From the NCBI RefSeq assembly GCF_002802965.1, contig NZ_NXGA01000001.1:2382932-2446931 (forward strand): DNA of 64,000 bases, written 5' to 3'. Positions within the stretch are counted from its first letter, which is position 1. Every line of letters starts with the position of its first letter. Both the position numbers and the translations under genes were made by a program. The notes below the pieces were generated by a model. The model had not been told where the DNA came from, searched no databases, and was given only the letters and a program-made list of their open reading frames with translations. Below are positions 53,676-63,109 of the stretch, piece after piece. Origin of the DNA: Sporolactobacillus pectinivorans (GTDB taxonomy: Bacteria; Bacillota; Bacilli; Bacillales; Sporolactobacillaceae).

Positions 53676-54827
53676 ATGACAGTGGGGCAGTTTGAATGGC
53701 TAACAAGGATGACATGGACTGACGGAGCAGTAGCTGCTGGCATTTTTATCATTTTTCTCTTTGCCCGTATTCTTTTCGCCAAGTATTTTCCAAAATTGAT
53801 CGCAAGTATGACGAAATTGAGCAAAAGCCAGATTGATGATGCGCTGATCACAGCATTCCGACGGCCAATCGGTTTTATACTTATAGCAACAGGGATTTAT
53901 CTTGCCCTGGCCTATTTGCCGATACCGCATCAATGGAAGGATGTTGTCTCGCTCTTTTATACATCGGCAGCTACTTTTTCAATAGGCTGGGGTTTTTATC
54001 TGTTTTCTGACGCTATTGGCGTTTTCTTCAATCACATGGGTGACCGGTTTGATTTGCAGTTCAATAACATTATTATTCCGTTTCTTTCCAAATTAGCAAA
54101 ATTCATCGTGGCAATCCTCACTATAGTTCTGATTCTTGACCAGTGGAACTATCACGTCACCGGTTTGATCACCGGTCTTGGTATCGGCGGACTGGCTTTT
54201 GCCATGGCCGCGAAGGATACGCTCAGCAATCTATTCGGCGGTTTTGTGATTATCACTGATGCTCCTTTTACGATTGGTGAGCTGATTCATACAGGAAGCA
54301 TTGAAGGTGTTGTCGAGGACATTAATTTTCGGTCGACGCGAATCCGGACGGCGGATCAGGCTTTGGTTACAGTGCCAAATTCGACACTTGCAACGCAGCC
54401 TATCACCAATCTTTCGAGAATGAACAAACGGCGTGTTTCCTTCAGGATACCTATTGATCTTGATACATCGAATAAGCAGCTGACCCAATGCGTCACCCGC
54501 ATACGAAAGCTATTGACGGACGATCAGGAAGTTTATGAGGAAGGTATGATGGTTTATCTGGATGAAATTACGGCTTCCAGCATTAATCTGATGATACAGT
54601 TCTTTGTACGGACAACGGATTTTGAGGAATGGTTGAAGCTTAAAGAAAAATTCAATTTTTCCATATTGTCTCTATTAGATGACGAGGATATTGAACTTGC
54701 AACCACCCGTCCGCAGATGGTTTTTGATGCTTCCAAACAAGCCGTTTCCACCCAATTGCCCGTTGCTGAAGAAGAAACAAGCGTAAAAAAAACTCGAGAT
54801 CAGCATCAAACAAGATCCAGAAACTGA
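53676..54827 (+). CDS. MscS-family mechanosensitive channel
   Basis: 383 residues: N-terminal membrane helices (about 15-35, 65-85, 95-120, 135-165), the pore helix and beta domain FAMAAKDTLSNLFGGFVIIT near 180, IHTGSIEGVVEDINFRSTRI near 205, the mixed C-terminal domain, and a Lys/Gln-rich end. Small-conductance osmotic release channel. GGAG four bases before the ATG. Close to YbdG/YkuT-like members. Confidence 0.9.
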   Translation: MTVGQFEWLTRMTWTDGAVAAGIFIIFLFARILFAKYFPKLIASMTKLSKSQIDDALITAFRRPIGFILIATGIYLALAYLPIPHQWKDVVSLFYTSAATFSIGWGFYLFSDAIGVFFNHMGDRFDLQFNNIIIPFLSKLAKFIVAILTIVLILDQWNYHVTGLITGLGIGGLAFAMAAKDTLSNLFGGFVIITDAPFTIGELIHTGSIEGVVEDINFRSTRIRTADQALVTVPNSTLATQPITNLSRMNKRRVSFRIPIDLDTSNKQLTQCVTRIRKLLTDDQEVYEEGMMVYLDEITASSINLMIQFFVRTTDFEEWLKLKEKFNFSILSLLDDEDIELATTRPQMVFDASKQAVSTQLPVAEEETSVKKTRDQHQTRSRN

Positions 54828-54832
54828 AAAAG

Positions 54833-54867
54833 TCGCCCGTCTTAGCCTGGCCAGACGGGCATTTTTA
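54833..54867. terminator. Bidirectional terminator
   Basis: GCCCGTCT and AGACGGGC with A tract before and T tract after. Shared with the convergent DUF4064-like gene. Confidence 0.85.
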
Positions 54868-54894
54868 TTCAGAGATACACGATAATGCAGACAG

Positions 54895-55296
54895 TCAAAC
54901 AGCTTTGCCCGGCTTTCTGATCAAAGCAGCCATTCCTGCTCCCATCAGCACAACGCCGGCAGGCAATCCAGCAGAAAAAAGGACAATACTGTTCACTGTT
55001 CCGGCAAGAATGAACAGAAGGCCGGAAAGCGTCGGCCATCTTCCTTCCTTGATCAGGAACAATGCCACCGCAGCCAGCAATATAGCTGCTGTACCGGCAA
55101 CAAGTGCCTGAAGTCCAAAGGTGACAAGACCGTCCACTGCTCCGTGAGCGGTATTCCGACCGCCAATCTGCGCAAAAACCTCTTTACCGTCTGTATGACT
55201 TGCTATGATTATTGATGAAAATCCGAAAATCACCTGAATAGCCGTCAACGCAATTCCGGCAATTGCTATAATTTTCCCCGCATGCCTTCTGTGCAT
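54895..55296 (-). CDS. DUF4064-like membrane protein (divergent)
   Basis: 133 residues with four membrane segments and the same end pattern (GAGMAALIRKPGKAV) and LKEGRWPTLSGLLFILAG-type third loop as the two DUF4064 genes nearby; overall divergent. No recognised function. Good ribosome site (GAGGTAG) upstream. Confidence 0.6.
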   Translation of the reverse strand: MHRRHAGKIIAIAGIALTAIQVIFGFSSIIIASHTDGKEVFAQIGGRNTAHGAVDGLVTFGLQALVAGTAAILLAAVALFLIKEGRWPTLSGLLFILAGTVNSIVLFSAGLPAGVVLMGAGMAALIRKPGKAV

Positions 55297-55536
55297 AACT
55301 ACCTCCTCATTCGGAATTTTTCATATTCAGTGCGAAACGCTCCAGCCTTTCTACACCTGCACAGACCAAAGGCAATGCTCCGGCAGCAAACGTTTGCTGA
55401 TTCATTGTATGCTTCCGGAAGTTAAGACATGCTTGCGGGCATTTTACTTCACAATACGCAATAACCCAATAAAACAACAAAGCAGGACAAAATGCAGCCC
55501 TGCTTTGTGTATATTCATTTTCTATTCTTCCATGTG

Positions 55537-55851
55537 CTAGCCGTTTTGCCGGTAAAGTCCGGGATTCTCCCGGGCATTCTCTTTTGAAATCTGGATGGAG
55601 TCTTTAATTTGCTGATAAAGCTGTTCAGCCTTTTCTCCTTCAATGACAAGCAGGATCTCTTTCTTCCTAATCTCAGTGAGAAAAGAGAGGGTTTTAGGCA
55701 TTTCATTTATTGAAAAAGTTGTTCCATCAATTGAAAAATAAGCGGTACAATGACTCTTTTTTATCGTTTCATACAAACGCAACGCGCGCTTCAACGTCAA
55801 AGTGCTCATGGATTTAAGTGGAACCTTGATCGAAACAATCTGTTTTGCCAT
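55537..55851 (-). CDS. Small HPr-like-fold protein, uncertain
   Basis: 104 residues. The middle (TAYFSIDGTTFSINEMPKTL and ILLVIEGEKAEQLYQQIKD) follows the HPr beta-alpha pattern, but the phospho-His/Arg site (HARP) is absent; the N-terminal strand reads IVSIKVPLKSMSTLTLKRAL. I regard the HPr link as a guess. GAGGTG precedes the ATG. The gap 55297-55536 shows nothing. Confidence 0.5.
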   Translation of the reverse strand: MAKQIVSIKVPLKSMSTLTLKRALRLYETIKKSHCTAYFSIDGTTFSINEMPKTLSFLTEIRKKEILLVIEGEKAEQLYQQIKDSIQISKENARENPGLYRQNG

Positions 55852-56019
55852 GACAGAAAATCACCTCTTGCTCTAATTCTTGATTGCATCCATCACTTCC
55901 TTTATTATATGCCATCTTTCCACATTTGCAGAATGATAAGCACTCTCAGCTACTAAATATTATGTTTTGGAAGCCCTTCCGGCACAGATTAAGGCTTCTT
56001 TCTGCTGTTTTCTCCAGTA

Positions 56020-56341
56020 GTCTAAGAAAAAAATTAATAAGAATTCGACAGATCATTTGGAAACGGTGGAAGAAGACCAAGACGAGATATAAAAGTCTTG
56101 TTCAACTCAAAGTGCCGAAACAAAAGGCGTGGGAATGGGCAGACACACGAAAAGGCTACTGGCGTATCGCCTGTACCCATATCTTACATCGAGTGATTAC
56201 AAATAAAATACCCGAACAGATAGGTCTGAAGAATCTAACCCATCTGTTCGAGTATGCACACTCAAACTATTGAACCGCCGTATACGGAACCGTACGTACG
56301 GTGGTGTGAGAGGTTGGAGAAATCTCCCCCTACTCGATTCA
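56020..56341 (+). mobile_element. Group II intron, 3' fragment with maturase C terminus
   Basis: The frame ending at 56273 gives LRKKLIRIRQIIWKRWKKTK then QKAWEWADTRKGYWRIACTH, the C-terminal X/DNA-binding end of intron-encoded reverse transcriptases. Immediately after it GCCGTATACGGAACC and GTACGTACGGTGGTGTGAG resemble the intron domain IV-V region, ending near CTACTCGATTC at 56340. About the first 85% of the element, including the RT domains, is missing. It sits 18 bases beyond the stop of the ABC exporter on the other strand. Confidence 0.75.
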
Positions 56342-56358
56342 AAAACGTTTTGTTTCTA

Positions 56359-58155
56359 TCACCGGGCTATCGTTTCATTCTCTACAGTCTTTCCATGCTG
56401 AAGCTGATACATATTAAAATAAAGCCCTTTTTCTTTTAACAGTGACTGGTGCGTACCGCGTTCAACTATTTCTCCGCGATGAAGAACAAGGATTTGATCT
56501 GCATCCTGTATGGTTGAAAGGCGGTGAGCGATTGCGATTGTTGTTCTCCCTTTTCTCATCCGTGTCAGAGCCGCCTGAATCGCTTCTTCTGTTTCCGTAT
56601 CGACACTGGCGGTGGCTTCGTCCAGCACTAGAATCTTGGGATTGAGTGTCATTGTCCGGGCAAAAGAAAGCAGCTGTCTCTGTCCACTTGAAAAAGTCGC
56701 ACCCCGCTCACCGATCTGTTCATGATACTTATCTGGAAGCTTTTCAATAAAGCGGTCAGCTTGAACAAACCGAGCCGCTGCCTCAACTTCCTCGTCCGAT
56801 ACAGTACGGCTCAATTTGATGTTGTCCGCGACATCGCCGACAAACATGAAAGAATCCTGCAAGACAAGCCCCAGCCTGCTGCGCATTTCCGCATCTGAGT
56901 ATATCGTCAGCGATTTTCCATCAATATAAATGCCGCCATGCTCTACAGGATAGAAGCGCATCAGGAGATTAATGATTGAGCTCTTACCGCTTCCAGTGTG
57001 TCCGACCAGTGCCACCGTCTCACCCGGATTCGCCGTAAAAGTGATGTTTTTCAAAATGTCTGTTTTTCCGTCATAGGAAAAGGTTACGTTTCTAAATTCC
57101 ACACGTCCCTCTTCAATTGTTGGTGATTCAGATCCATGCTGGACAGGTGCCATGCGCTTGTCATCAAGCAGCCCAAAAACGCGTTCCGCCGAAACCATGG
57201 CCTGCTGATAAAGAGTTAGTTGTTGCATCACCTGGTTGACCGGATCAAAGAAGCGGTCCAAGTAGTTGACGAAGGCGTAAAGCACGCCAAGCTGTACGAT
57301 GCCACCGATGGACTGGACACCAAAGAAACTCAGAATCATGATCAGGCCAATCAGATAGACTGAATAGACGGCTGAACGCAGCATCAGGCTGTTCAGTCTG
57401 ACACTTTTCAGCATAGCCGTCTTGTGTTCATCATTAATTTTACCGAACTCCCTGCGCAGACGCTTCTGCTGGCGCATGGCCTGAATCATCGCCATGCCCT
57501 GAAGTGATTCGTTCAGTTTTGCGTTCAGTTGGCTGAGTTTAACTCGCGTTACCCGGTAAACTTTTGAACTGAGCCTGCCGTAAACCCACATCAGTAGCAG
57601 CAAGAAAGGCATCAAAATGAGGCAGACCAGGGCCAGGCGGACATCGAGAAAGAACATGCCGGCAAAAATCCCCATCATCATAACTCCACTGCTGACAAAG
57701 GTTGAGAGCACACTGACGTACAGATCTTTGATCGTTTCTGTATCGTTAGTAATTCTGGATACGAGACTGCCGCCCGGCGTCTGATCGAAAAAAGTCAAAC
57801 CCAAATGCTGAACCTTACTGAACACTTCAACTCGCATTTTCTGAACCACATTCAATGCTATCTTCTGGAAAAGCAGCACTTGAAAGTAATTAAATAGCGC
57901 AGATATGGCGTATAATCCGATAAAACCCGCGGCCAGCAGTGTCAGCGGCAGCCATGGGAAATGGCGCGGTGTTAAATAATTATCAATAAAAACCTTCATT
58001 ACAATGGGGCCAAGTACATCCGAAACTGTCGCAATAATCAATAGCGAAAAAGCCAGAATCAGGTTTTTTTTAAAATGTACCAGATAAGACATCAGGCGTT
58101 TCATCACATGTTTTTCCACACGCTGTTCCTGTACGGGATTCATCTCTGCTCTCAT
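56359..58155 (-). CDS. bmrD: Multidrug ABC exporter subunit (BmrD/YheH-like)
   Basis: 598 residues: six-helix exporter domain (to about 340) then nucleotide-binding domain with Walker A GHTGSGKSS near 385, signature FSSGQRQLLSFAR near 487, Walker B ILVLDEATASVD near 510 and H loop IAIAHRLST near 543. Partner of the next upstream gene; start overlaps its stop (ATGA). Shorter than B. subtilis BmrD (673 aa), mainly at its start, as far as I recall. Confidence 0.87.
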   Translation of the reverse strand: MRAEMNPVQEQRVEKHVMKRLMSYLVHFKKNLILAFSLLIIATVSDVLGPIVMKVFIDNYLTPRHFPWLPLTLLAAGFIGLYAISALFNYFQVLLFQKIALNVVQKMRVEVFSKVQHLGLTFFDQTPGGSLVSRITNDTETIKDLYVSVLSTFVSSGVMMMGIFAGMFFLDVRLALVCLILMPFLLLLMWVYGRLSSKVYRVTRVKLSQLNAKLNESLQGMAMIQAMRQQKRLRREFGKINDEHKTAMLKSVRLNSLMLRSAVYSVYLIGLIMILSFFGVQSIGGIVQLGVLYAFVNYLDRFFDPVNQVMQQLTLYQQAMVSAERVFGLLDDKRMAPVQHGSESPTIEEGRVEFRNVTFSYDGKTDILKNITFTANPGETVALVGHTGSGKSSIINLLMRFYPVEHGGIYIDGKSLTIYSDAEMRSRLGLVLQDSFMFVGDVADNIKLSRTVSDEEVEAAARFVQADRFIEKLPDKYHEQIGERGATFSSGQRQLLSFARTMTLNPKILVLDEATASVDTETEEAIQAALTRMRKGRTTIAIAHRLSTIQDADQILVLHRGEIVERGTHQSLLKEKGLYFNMYQLQHGKTVENETIAR

Positions 58156-59909
58156 TGGCTTCCTCCTCCTTCAGAAACGAGAGATTCCAGTTGCTGATGG
58201 GCATACATTTCTGCATACCAACCGCCTTCAGCCATCAATTTTTCATGTGTTCCCCGCTCGCTGATTTTTCCGTCATTCACCACGATAATCTGATCCGCAT
58301 GCTCAACGGCACTCAGGCGGTGTGCGGAGATAACCGTTGTTTTATATTGACGCTCTTTCTTTAAAGCTTTAAGAATAGCCACCTCAGTCCGGGCATCGAC
58401 AGCGGAAAGCGAATCATCAAAAATCAGGATTTCCGGGTCGGCGAGCAAAGCCCGCGCAATCGATACGCGCTGTTTCTGTCCGCCTGACAAGGTCACTCCG
58501 CGCTCGCCAACAATAGTCCCGTATCCATCCACAAAGTTCAGAATATCTTCATGGATACTGGCCAATTTCGCCGCTCTTTCTATTTCTCCCTGGGTGGCTT
58601 CAGGTCGCGCGAAAGCAATGTTTTCGGCAATTGTTGCTGAAAAAAGAATGTGGTCCTGTGGAACATAGCCGATGGCGCTTCTCAATGCCTCGAGGGTGAC
58701 ACTTTTGATAGGCACATTCCCTATTTCAATCGCGCCATCCCGCAAATCAAATTCGCGGAGCAGCAACCGAAGCAAAGTTGTTTTACCTGCTCCCGTTTTG
58801 CCAACGACGCCCAGTGTCTGACCTTTTCCCACTGAGAAAAAGATTTCAGACAGTGCAGCGCTGTTACTGCCAGGATACCGGAATGAATGGATCGCATACG
58901 TAATATCCCCGCTTGGCACAGCCGTGGACGCGTCTTTCTGATCTGTGATCTGTGGTTGGACGGCAAGCAAGCGCCGGATGCGATCATACGAAGCGCTTCC
59001 GCGTTCTACAACGTTAAAAAGAAAACCAAAAGCAAGCATCGGCCAGACAAGCTGTCCGAGATACAAAGTGAAACTGGTCAGACGCCCAATAGAGAGGGTT
59101 CCCCGGACCACATATCCCGCCCCGAATATCAAAGCGAGAAAAAAACAGAGCGCAACAATAAAAGTAATCGTCGGATCAAATAGTGCATCAATTTTTGCGA
59201 CCGCCAAATTCTTATCTACAACATCTCTGGACGCTTTTCGGAACGTACTGACCTGTGCCTTTTCTTCCCCGAAGGCTTTGATAACACGGGCACCCGATAT
59301 GTTTTCCTGAACTTTGTCGTTCAAATCTGAAAAAGCCGCCTGTGCAATTCCAAACCGCTTATGCAGCAAAGATCCGTAATACATTGTCAGGACAGCCATC
59401 ACCGGCATGGGCAGAAGCGCAATGACCGTCAGTTTCCAGCTGATCAGCGTCACCATAGCGATGATGACCATGCCGCCCATTGTTATCGAATCGACAAGGG
59501 TTAGAATGCCATCGCCTGCCGCACCCTGTACGGCATTGATATCATTCGTCGCATGAGCCATCAAGTCACCGATTCTCCGTTTCTGATAAAAATCAGGAGA
59601 CAGTTTCGTAAAGTGTTTATACAAATCATTCCGAAGCTGCTTGGCCAGAATAATTGATGAGCCGAAAATCAGCTGTCGCCAGATATAACCCGTACAATAA
59701 TAAACAGCCCCGACAAGGATAAGGAAACCCACCCATTCGGCCAGCACAAGAAGTGTCAGGTTCCGTTTCCTGATGTCGTCGACAATGATACCGACAACGT
59801 AAGGTGGTATAAGAGAAAGAAAGCTGGAAAGCATAAGAAAAATAATACCGAATAAATATTTGTACCTTTCCTGTTTAAAAAACCACCATAAGTCGATAAA
59901 AATACGCAA
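58152..59909 (-). CDS. bmrC: Multidrug ABC exporter subunit (BmrC/YheI-like)
   Basis: 585 residues, the same as B. subtilis BmrC. Exporter domain and NBD with Walker A GKTGAGKTT near 360, signature LSGGQKQRVSIAR near 462, and Walker B region ILIFDDSLSAVD near 483, where Asp replaces the catalytic Glu: the degenerate site typical of the BmrC half of heterodimeric exporters. Start TTG 59909 with AGGAGG nine bases upstream; open frame upstream has no site. Preceded by a leader peptide and terminator. Confidence 0.9.
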   Translation of the reverse strand: MRIFIDLWWFFKQERYKYLFGIIFLMLSSFLSLIPPYVVGIIVDDIRKRNLTLLVLAEWVGFLILVGAVYYCTGYIWRQLIFGSSIILAKQLRNDLYKHFTKLSPDFYQKRRIGDLMAHATNDINAVQGAAGDGILTLVDSITMGGMVIIAMVTLISWKLTVIALLPMPVMAVLTMYYGSLLHKRFGIAQAAFSDLNDKVQENISGARVIKAFGEEKAQVSTFRKASRDVVDKNLAVAKIDALFDPTITFIVALCFFLALIFGAGYVVRGTLSIGRLTSFTLYLGQLVWPMLAFGFLFNVVERGSASYDRIRRLLAVQPQITDQKDASTAVPSGDITYAIHSFRYPGSNSAALSEIFFSVGKGQTLGVVGKTGAGKTTLLRLLLREFDLRDGAIEIGNVPIKSVTLEALRSAIGYVPQDHILFSATIAENIAFARPEATQGEIERAAKLASIHEDILNFVDGYGTIVGERGVTLSGGQKQRVSIARALLADPEILIFDDSLSAVDARTEVAILKALKKERQYKTTVISAHRLSAVEHADQIIVVNDGKISERGTHEKLMAEGGWYAEMYAHQQLESLVSEGGGSQ

Positions 59910-59952
59910 CAGTACAAACCTCCTTAATGCAATACCACTAACTATTTCAGGC

Positions 59953-59997
59953 AAAAAAAGCCGTAGGAGAAAAGATAATCCTTTCTCCTACGGCTTT
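59953..59997 (-). terminator. Attenuator terminator upstream of bmrC
   Basis: On the minus strand AAAGCCGTAGGAGAAAG and CTTTTCTCCTACGGCTTT flank a short loop and are followed by seven T. It lies 44 bases before the bmrC start and 41 bases after the leader-peptide stop, so transcription from the leader promoter would normally end here. Confidence 0.85.
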
Positions 59998-60037
59998 AAA
60001 ATAACAATAAACTCACATCAAAAATAACGTTTATTTA

Positions 60038-60136
60038 TTATCCACGCCCGGAAAAAGAGATGAGTGTCAAAACATCATTAGCAGCAGTAAATTGAATTCC
60101 GCGAACCGGAAAAGCCACAGCATATGAAAATTTCAT
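60038..60136 (-). CDS. Leader peptide upstream of bmrCD
   Basis: Thirty-two residues (MKFSYAVAFP, VRGIQFTAAN, DVLTLISFSGRG) from ATG 60136, preceded by GGAGGTGAGTGTC, an unusually strong ribosome site. It is followed by the attenuator and then bmrC. In B. subtilis the BmrB leader peptide couples ribosome stalling by antibiotics to readthrough into bmrCD; this peptide has the same position but I cannot confirm homology. Too short for the usual length cutoff. Confidence 0.7.
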   Translation of the reverse strand: MKFSYAVAFPVRGIQFTAANDVLTLISFSGRG

Positions 60137-60263
60137 GACACTCACCTCCTCTTCTATTCGAAACCAATGTGTTTATTATATAAGTTTTTTCAGGCTAAGT
60201 AAACATCAAAAAAGCAAAAAAATGGGAATCGCATGAAAAACGATCCCATTTAAAAAATTTGGA

Positions 60264-60698
60264 TTAATCAATCGAGATGAGTCTGCCTGGGTTCTGTGAT
60301 TCCTCTTTTTTTGGGAGAGTCACGTTCAGAACACCGTCCTTGAACGACGCCTTGATCTTTCCATCATCTACACCGTCGAGCATGAACCTGCGAACATATG
60401 AACCCGAAGAACGTTCTTTGTGCAAGAAGCTTCCATCTTCTGCTTTTTCGCTGCTTTCCTGCTCACGTGAAGCCTGAATGCTCAGTATGCCCTGATCAAA
60501 ATCGAGATGGATATTGTCTTTGCTAAAACCCGGAAGATCCACTTTTACAACATACTCGTTGTTTTTTTCTTCAACGTCAGCCGCAAAGGGCTGAACACTT
60601 GGATTGCGTAAGAAATTGTGACCCCATTCATCAAACCAGGAAGGCAGAAAATCAAAAAACCCGTCACGATCTTTTTTTGTTGGATACAGATTTGCCAT
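60264..60698 (-). CDS. Small heat-shock protein Hsp20
   Basis: ATP-independent chaperone of 144 residues: N-terminal region (FFDFLPSWFDEWG), alpha-crystallin domain from about 40 (VVKVDLPGFSKDNIHLD, then SGSYVRRFMLDG, GVLNVTLPK near 125), C-terminal extension with the GRLISID motif in place of IxI. AGGAGG upstream. Driven by a sigma-A promoter inside CtsR-like boxes. Confidence 0.9.
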   Translation of the reverse strand: MANLYPTKKDRDGFFDFLPSWFDEWGHNFLRNPSVQPFAADVEEKNNEYVVKVDLPGFSKDNIHLDFDQGILSIQASREQESSEKAEDGSFLHKERSSGSYVRRFMLDGVDDGKIKASFKDGVLNVTLPKKEESQNPGRLISID

Positions 60699-60769
60699 AA
60701 AGCATTCCTCCTTGAATTTTGTAGGGCATCTGTACTTATTTAATTAGTATCCCTATCGTATACAATAAT

Positions 60770-60798
60770 ATTATAGCTCTTTGGTCAGTAAAGGTCAA
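60770..60798 (-). promoter_or_regulatory. Sigma-A promoter of hsp20
   Basis: On the minus strand TTGACC (60798-60793), 17 bases, TATAAT (60775-60770): nearly perfect. The -35 lies inside the CtsR-like palindrome. Confidence 0.85.
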
Positions 60799-60821
60799 AA
60801 TATATTTGACTTTTACTGACC
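60783..60821. promoter_or_regulatory. Paired CtsR-like boxes, mirror arrangement
   Basis: GGTCAGT-AAA-GGTCAAA (60783-60799) and, on the other strand, GGTCAGT-AAA-AGTCAAA (60821-60805) each match the CtsR heptad repeat with two mismatches in the first heptad. They form a 39-base palindrome over the hsp20 -35. CtsR control of hsp20 is likely; the second box could also act on topB. Confidence 0.65.
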
Positions 60822-60930
60822 TTTTATAAAAATGTATCATTCCTGAAACTTTTCCCCTGCTTCGATATAATAGCATTAGACTATTGCTTCAAATGAGAGC
60901 CCCATGATGGACTGGAAAGGATGTTTTTTT

Positions 60931-63039
60931 ATGGTAAAATCACTCGTTCTGGCGGAAAAGCCCAGTGTAGCGCGAGAAATTGCCCGCGTGCTTGGCTGCC
61001 GGACGGTCAATCGAAATTATATTGAGGGCGACCGCTATGTCGTGACCTGGGCACTGGGACATCTAATTGAATTAAAAATGCCTGAGGATTATGACAGTCG
61101 CTTTAAGACGTGGCGGATGGAAGACCTGCCGATTATCCCGAAAAAAATGGAAATCAAGCCAATTAAACAGACTAGCGGGCAATTCCATGCGATTCGCCAG
61201 CTCGCGATGCGAAAAGATTTGAATGATCTTGTTATTGCGACAGATGCGGGCCGTGAAGGCGAGCTTGTTGCCCGCTGGATTATAGAAAAAATAAACTGGA
61301 GAAAACCTGTGAAGCGACTGTGGATCTCATCGCAGACTGATCGGGCAATCACCGAAGGTTTCAAAAATTTGAAACCAGCCAGTGATTATGATAAGCTTTA
61401 TCGTTCTGCAGTTTGCCGATCTGAAGCCGATTGGCTGGTCGGGCTGAACGTCTCGCGTGCTTTGACCACGAAGTTTAATGATTCGTTATCAGCAGGGCGT
61501 GTTCAGACCCCCGCACTCTCCATGATTCTGGACAGGGAGCGCACGATCAATGCATTCCGCCCGGAGCCTTACTGGACCGTTCAGGCGCAGGCAGGGGAAT
61601 ATACCGCGGTTTGGCAGCGTGGCAATCAGACAAGAGTCTTCAACCAAAAAGACGCTGAAACGATTCTTCAAAAACTTCGCAAACGGAATGCGGTTGTCCA
61701 GAAAGTAGAAATCAATAGAAAATCAGAACGCCAGCCGCTCCCTTATGATCTGACAGAACTGCAGCGGGATGCAAACAGACGTCTCGGATTTTCTGCCAAG
61801 AAAACGCTCAATGTGCTTCAGAATTTGTATGAACAATACAAAATCGTAACCTATCCGCGGACAGACTCCCGTTATCTCACCCAAGATATCGCTGCGACCA
61901 TGCCCGAACGGTTAAAGGCCATATCTTCAGTTTACGGGGAAGAAACGCGGCAAATCCTGCACAGGAAAAAAGGCGAAGCTCTGGCGAAATTTGTATATAA
62001 TGATTCTAAGGTAGGCGACCATCACGCACTGATCCCTACCGAGCAGCCGGTTTTTATCAATGATCTCTCAACTGACGAACGGAATTTGTATGATATGGTC
62101 ATCACCCGTTTCCTGGCTCTTTTTTATCCCGAATATCAGTATGAAAACAGACGGGCTATTCTTGATACAGCCGGCGAAACACTGATCATTCGCGAGACAG
62201 TGGAACTTGATCCGGGATTCCGGCAAGTGGCACAACGGGAAACAAGCCATGGCAGTCAGCCGCATACATCACTTGTGAAAGGGCAAATTCTTCCGGTCAG
62301 CAAAGTAGAAATTTCGCAAAAAATGACTGAACCTCCGGCGTACTTCTCCGAGGCTGACCTGTTGACACAAATGGAAAAATACGGTCTGGGTACACCTGCC
62401 ACAAGAGCCGATATCATTGAAAAACTGATTCAATCCGAATCCATCAAACGCAATGCCGGCGGCAGGTTGAGCACCACGTCAAAGGGTAAACAGCTGATTG
62501 ACTTGGTAAATCCGGAGCTGAAATCTCCCGAATTAACATCAAAGTGGGAACAGGAGCTTGAAAACATCGCAAAAGGAGCGGGAAATCCGGCCCGATTTAT
62601 GCAGAATATCCGCCTGCAGACGCAGCAGCTTGTAAGTGAAGTCAAAGACAGCGAACAGGCCTATAAAATTCAAAACCTGACAGCGACAAAATGTCCCGAA
62701 TGCGGGTCACTGATGAAAGAATCACGAGATCGCGACGGTGGTCGTGTCCTTGTGTGCATCAATCGTTCGTGTGGTTTCCGGAAAAGAAAAGATCCCAAAA
62801 TTTCAAACCATCGCTGCCCCCATTGTCATAAAAAAATGGAGCTGCATCGAGGAAAAGCCGGCGTCTATTTTCAGTGCCGGAATTGCGGAATCGTCGAAAA
62901 AGCAGTGAAAGCGGAGAAGAAAGCAGATAAACGAGAAACGAGACATTTGCTGAACGAAATAAACAAGAACACTGAGGATTTTGGAAACAGTCTCGCCGAT
63001 GCATTGCAAGCCGCCCTTAGAGAAAACCATCCAAAATAA
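60931..63039 (+). CDS. topB: DNA topoisomerase III
   Basis: Type IA topoisomerase of 702 residues. Toprim start VLAEKPSVAREIA and TDAGREGELVARW near 106; active-site Tyr in TYPRTDSRYL near 310; decatenation loop absent from obvious view; C-terminal zinc ribbons CPECGSLM ... CINRSC and CPHCHKKM ... CRNCG near 590-660. AAGGA nine bases before ATG 60931. Single gene ending at a bidirectional terminator. Confidence 0.94.
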   Translation: MVKSLVLAEKPSVAREIARVLGCRTVNRNYIEGDRYVVTWALGHLIELKMPEDYDSRFKTWRMEDLPIIPKKMEIKPIKQTSGQFHAIRQLAMRKDLNDLVIATDAGREGELVARWIIEKINWRKPVKRLWISSQTDRAITEGFKNLKPASDYDKLYRSAVCRSEADWLVGLNVSRALTTKFNDSLSAGRVQTPALSMILDRERTINAFRPEPYWTVQAQAGEYTAVWQRGNQTRVFNQKDAETILQKLRKRNAVVQKVEINRKSERQPLPYDLTELQRDANRRLGFSAKKTLNVLQNLYEQYKIVTYPRTDSRYLTQDIAATMPERLKAISSVYGEETRQILHRKKGEALAKFVYNDSKVGDHHALIPTEQPVFINDLSTDERNLYDMVITRFLALFYPEYQYENRRAILDTAGETLIIRETVELDPGFRQVAQRETSHGSQPHTSLVKGQILPVSKVEISQKMTEPPAYFSEADLLTQMEKYGLGTPATRADIIEKLIQSESIKRNAGGRLSTTSKGKQLIDLVNPELKSPELTSKWEQELENIAKGAGNPARFMQNIRLQTQQLVSEVKDSEQAYKIQNLTATKCPECGSLMKESRDRDGGRVLVCINRSCGFRKRKDPKISNHRCPHCHKKMELHRGKAGVYFQCRNCGIVEKAVKAEKKADKRETRHLLNEINKNTEDFGNSLADALQAALRENHPK

Positions 63040-63051
63040 AAAAATGAACTG

Positions 63052-63091
63052 GCAGTAAAAGAGAGACCGAAACCGGTCTCTCTTTTACTGC
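63052..63091. terminator. Bidirectional terminator
   Basis: GCAGTAAAAGAGAGACCG pairs almost perfectly with CGGTCTCTCTTTTACTGC, then CTTTTC. Shared by topB and the convergent hydrolase gene. Confidence 0.9.
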
Positions 63092-63109
63092 TTTTCCTTT
63101 AATGAGCAA

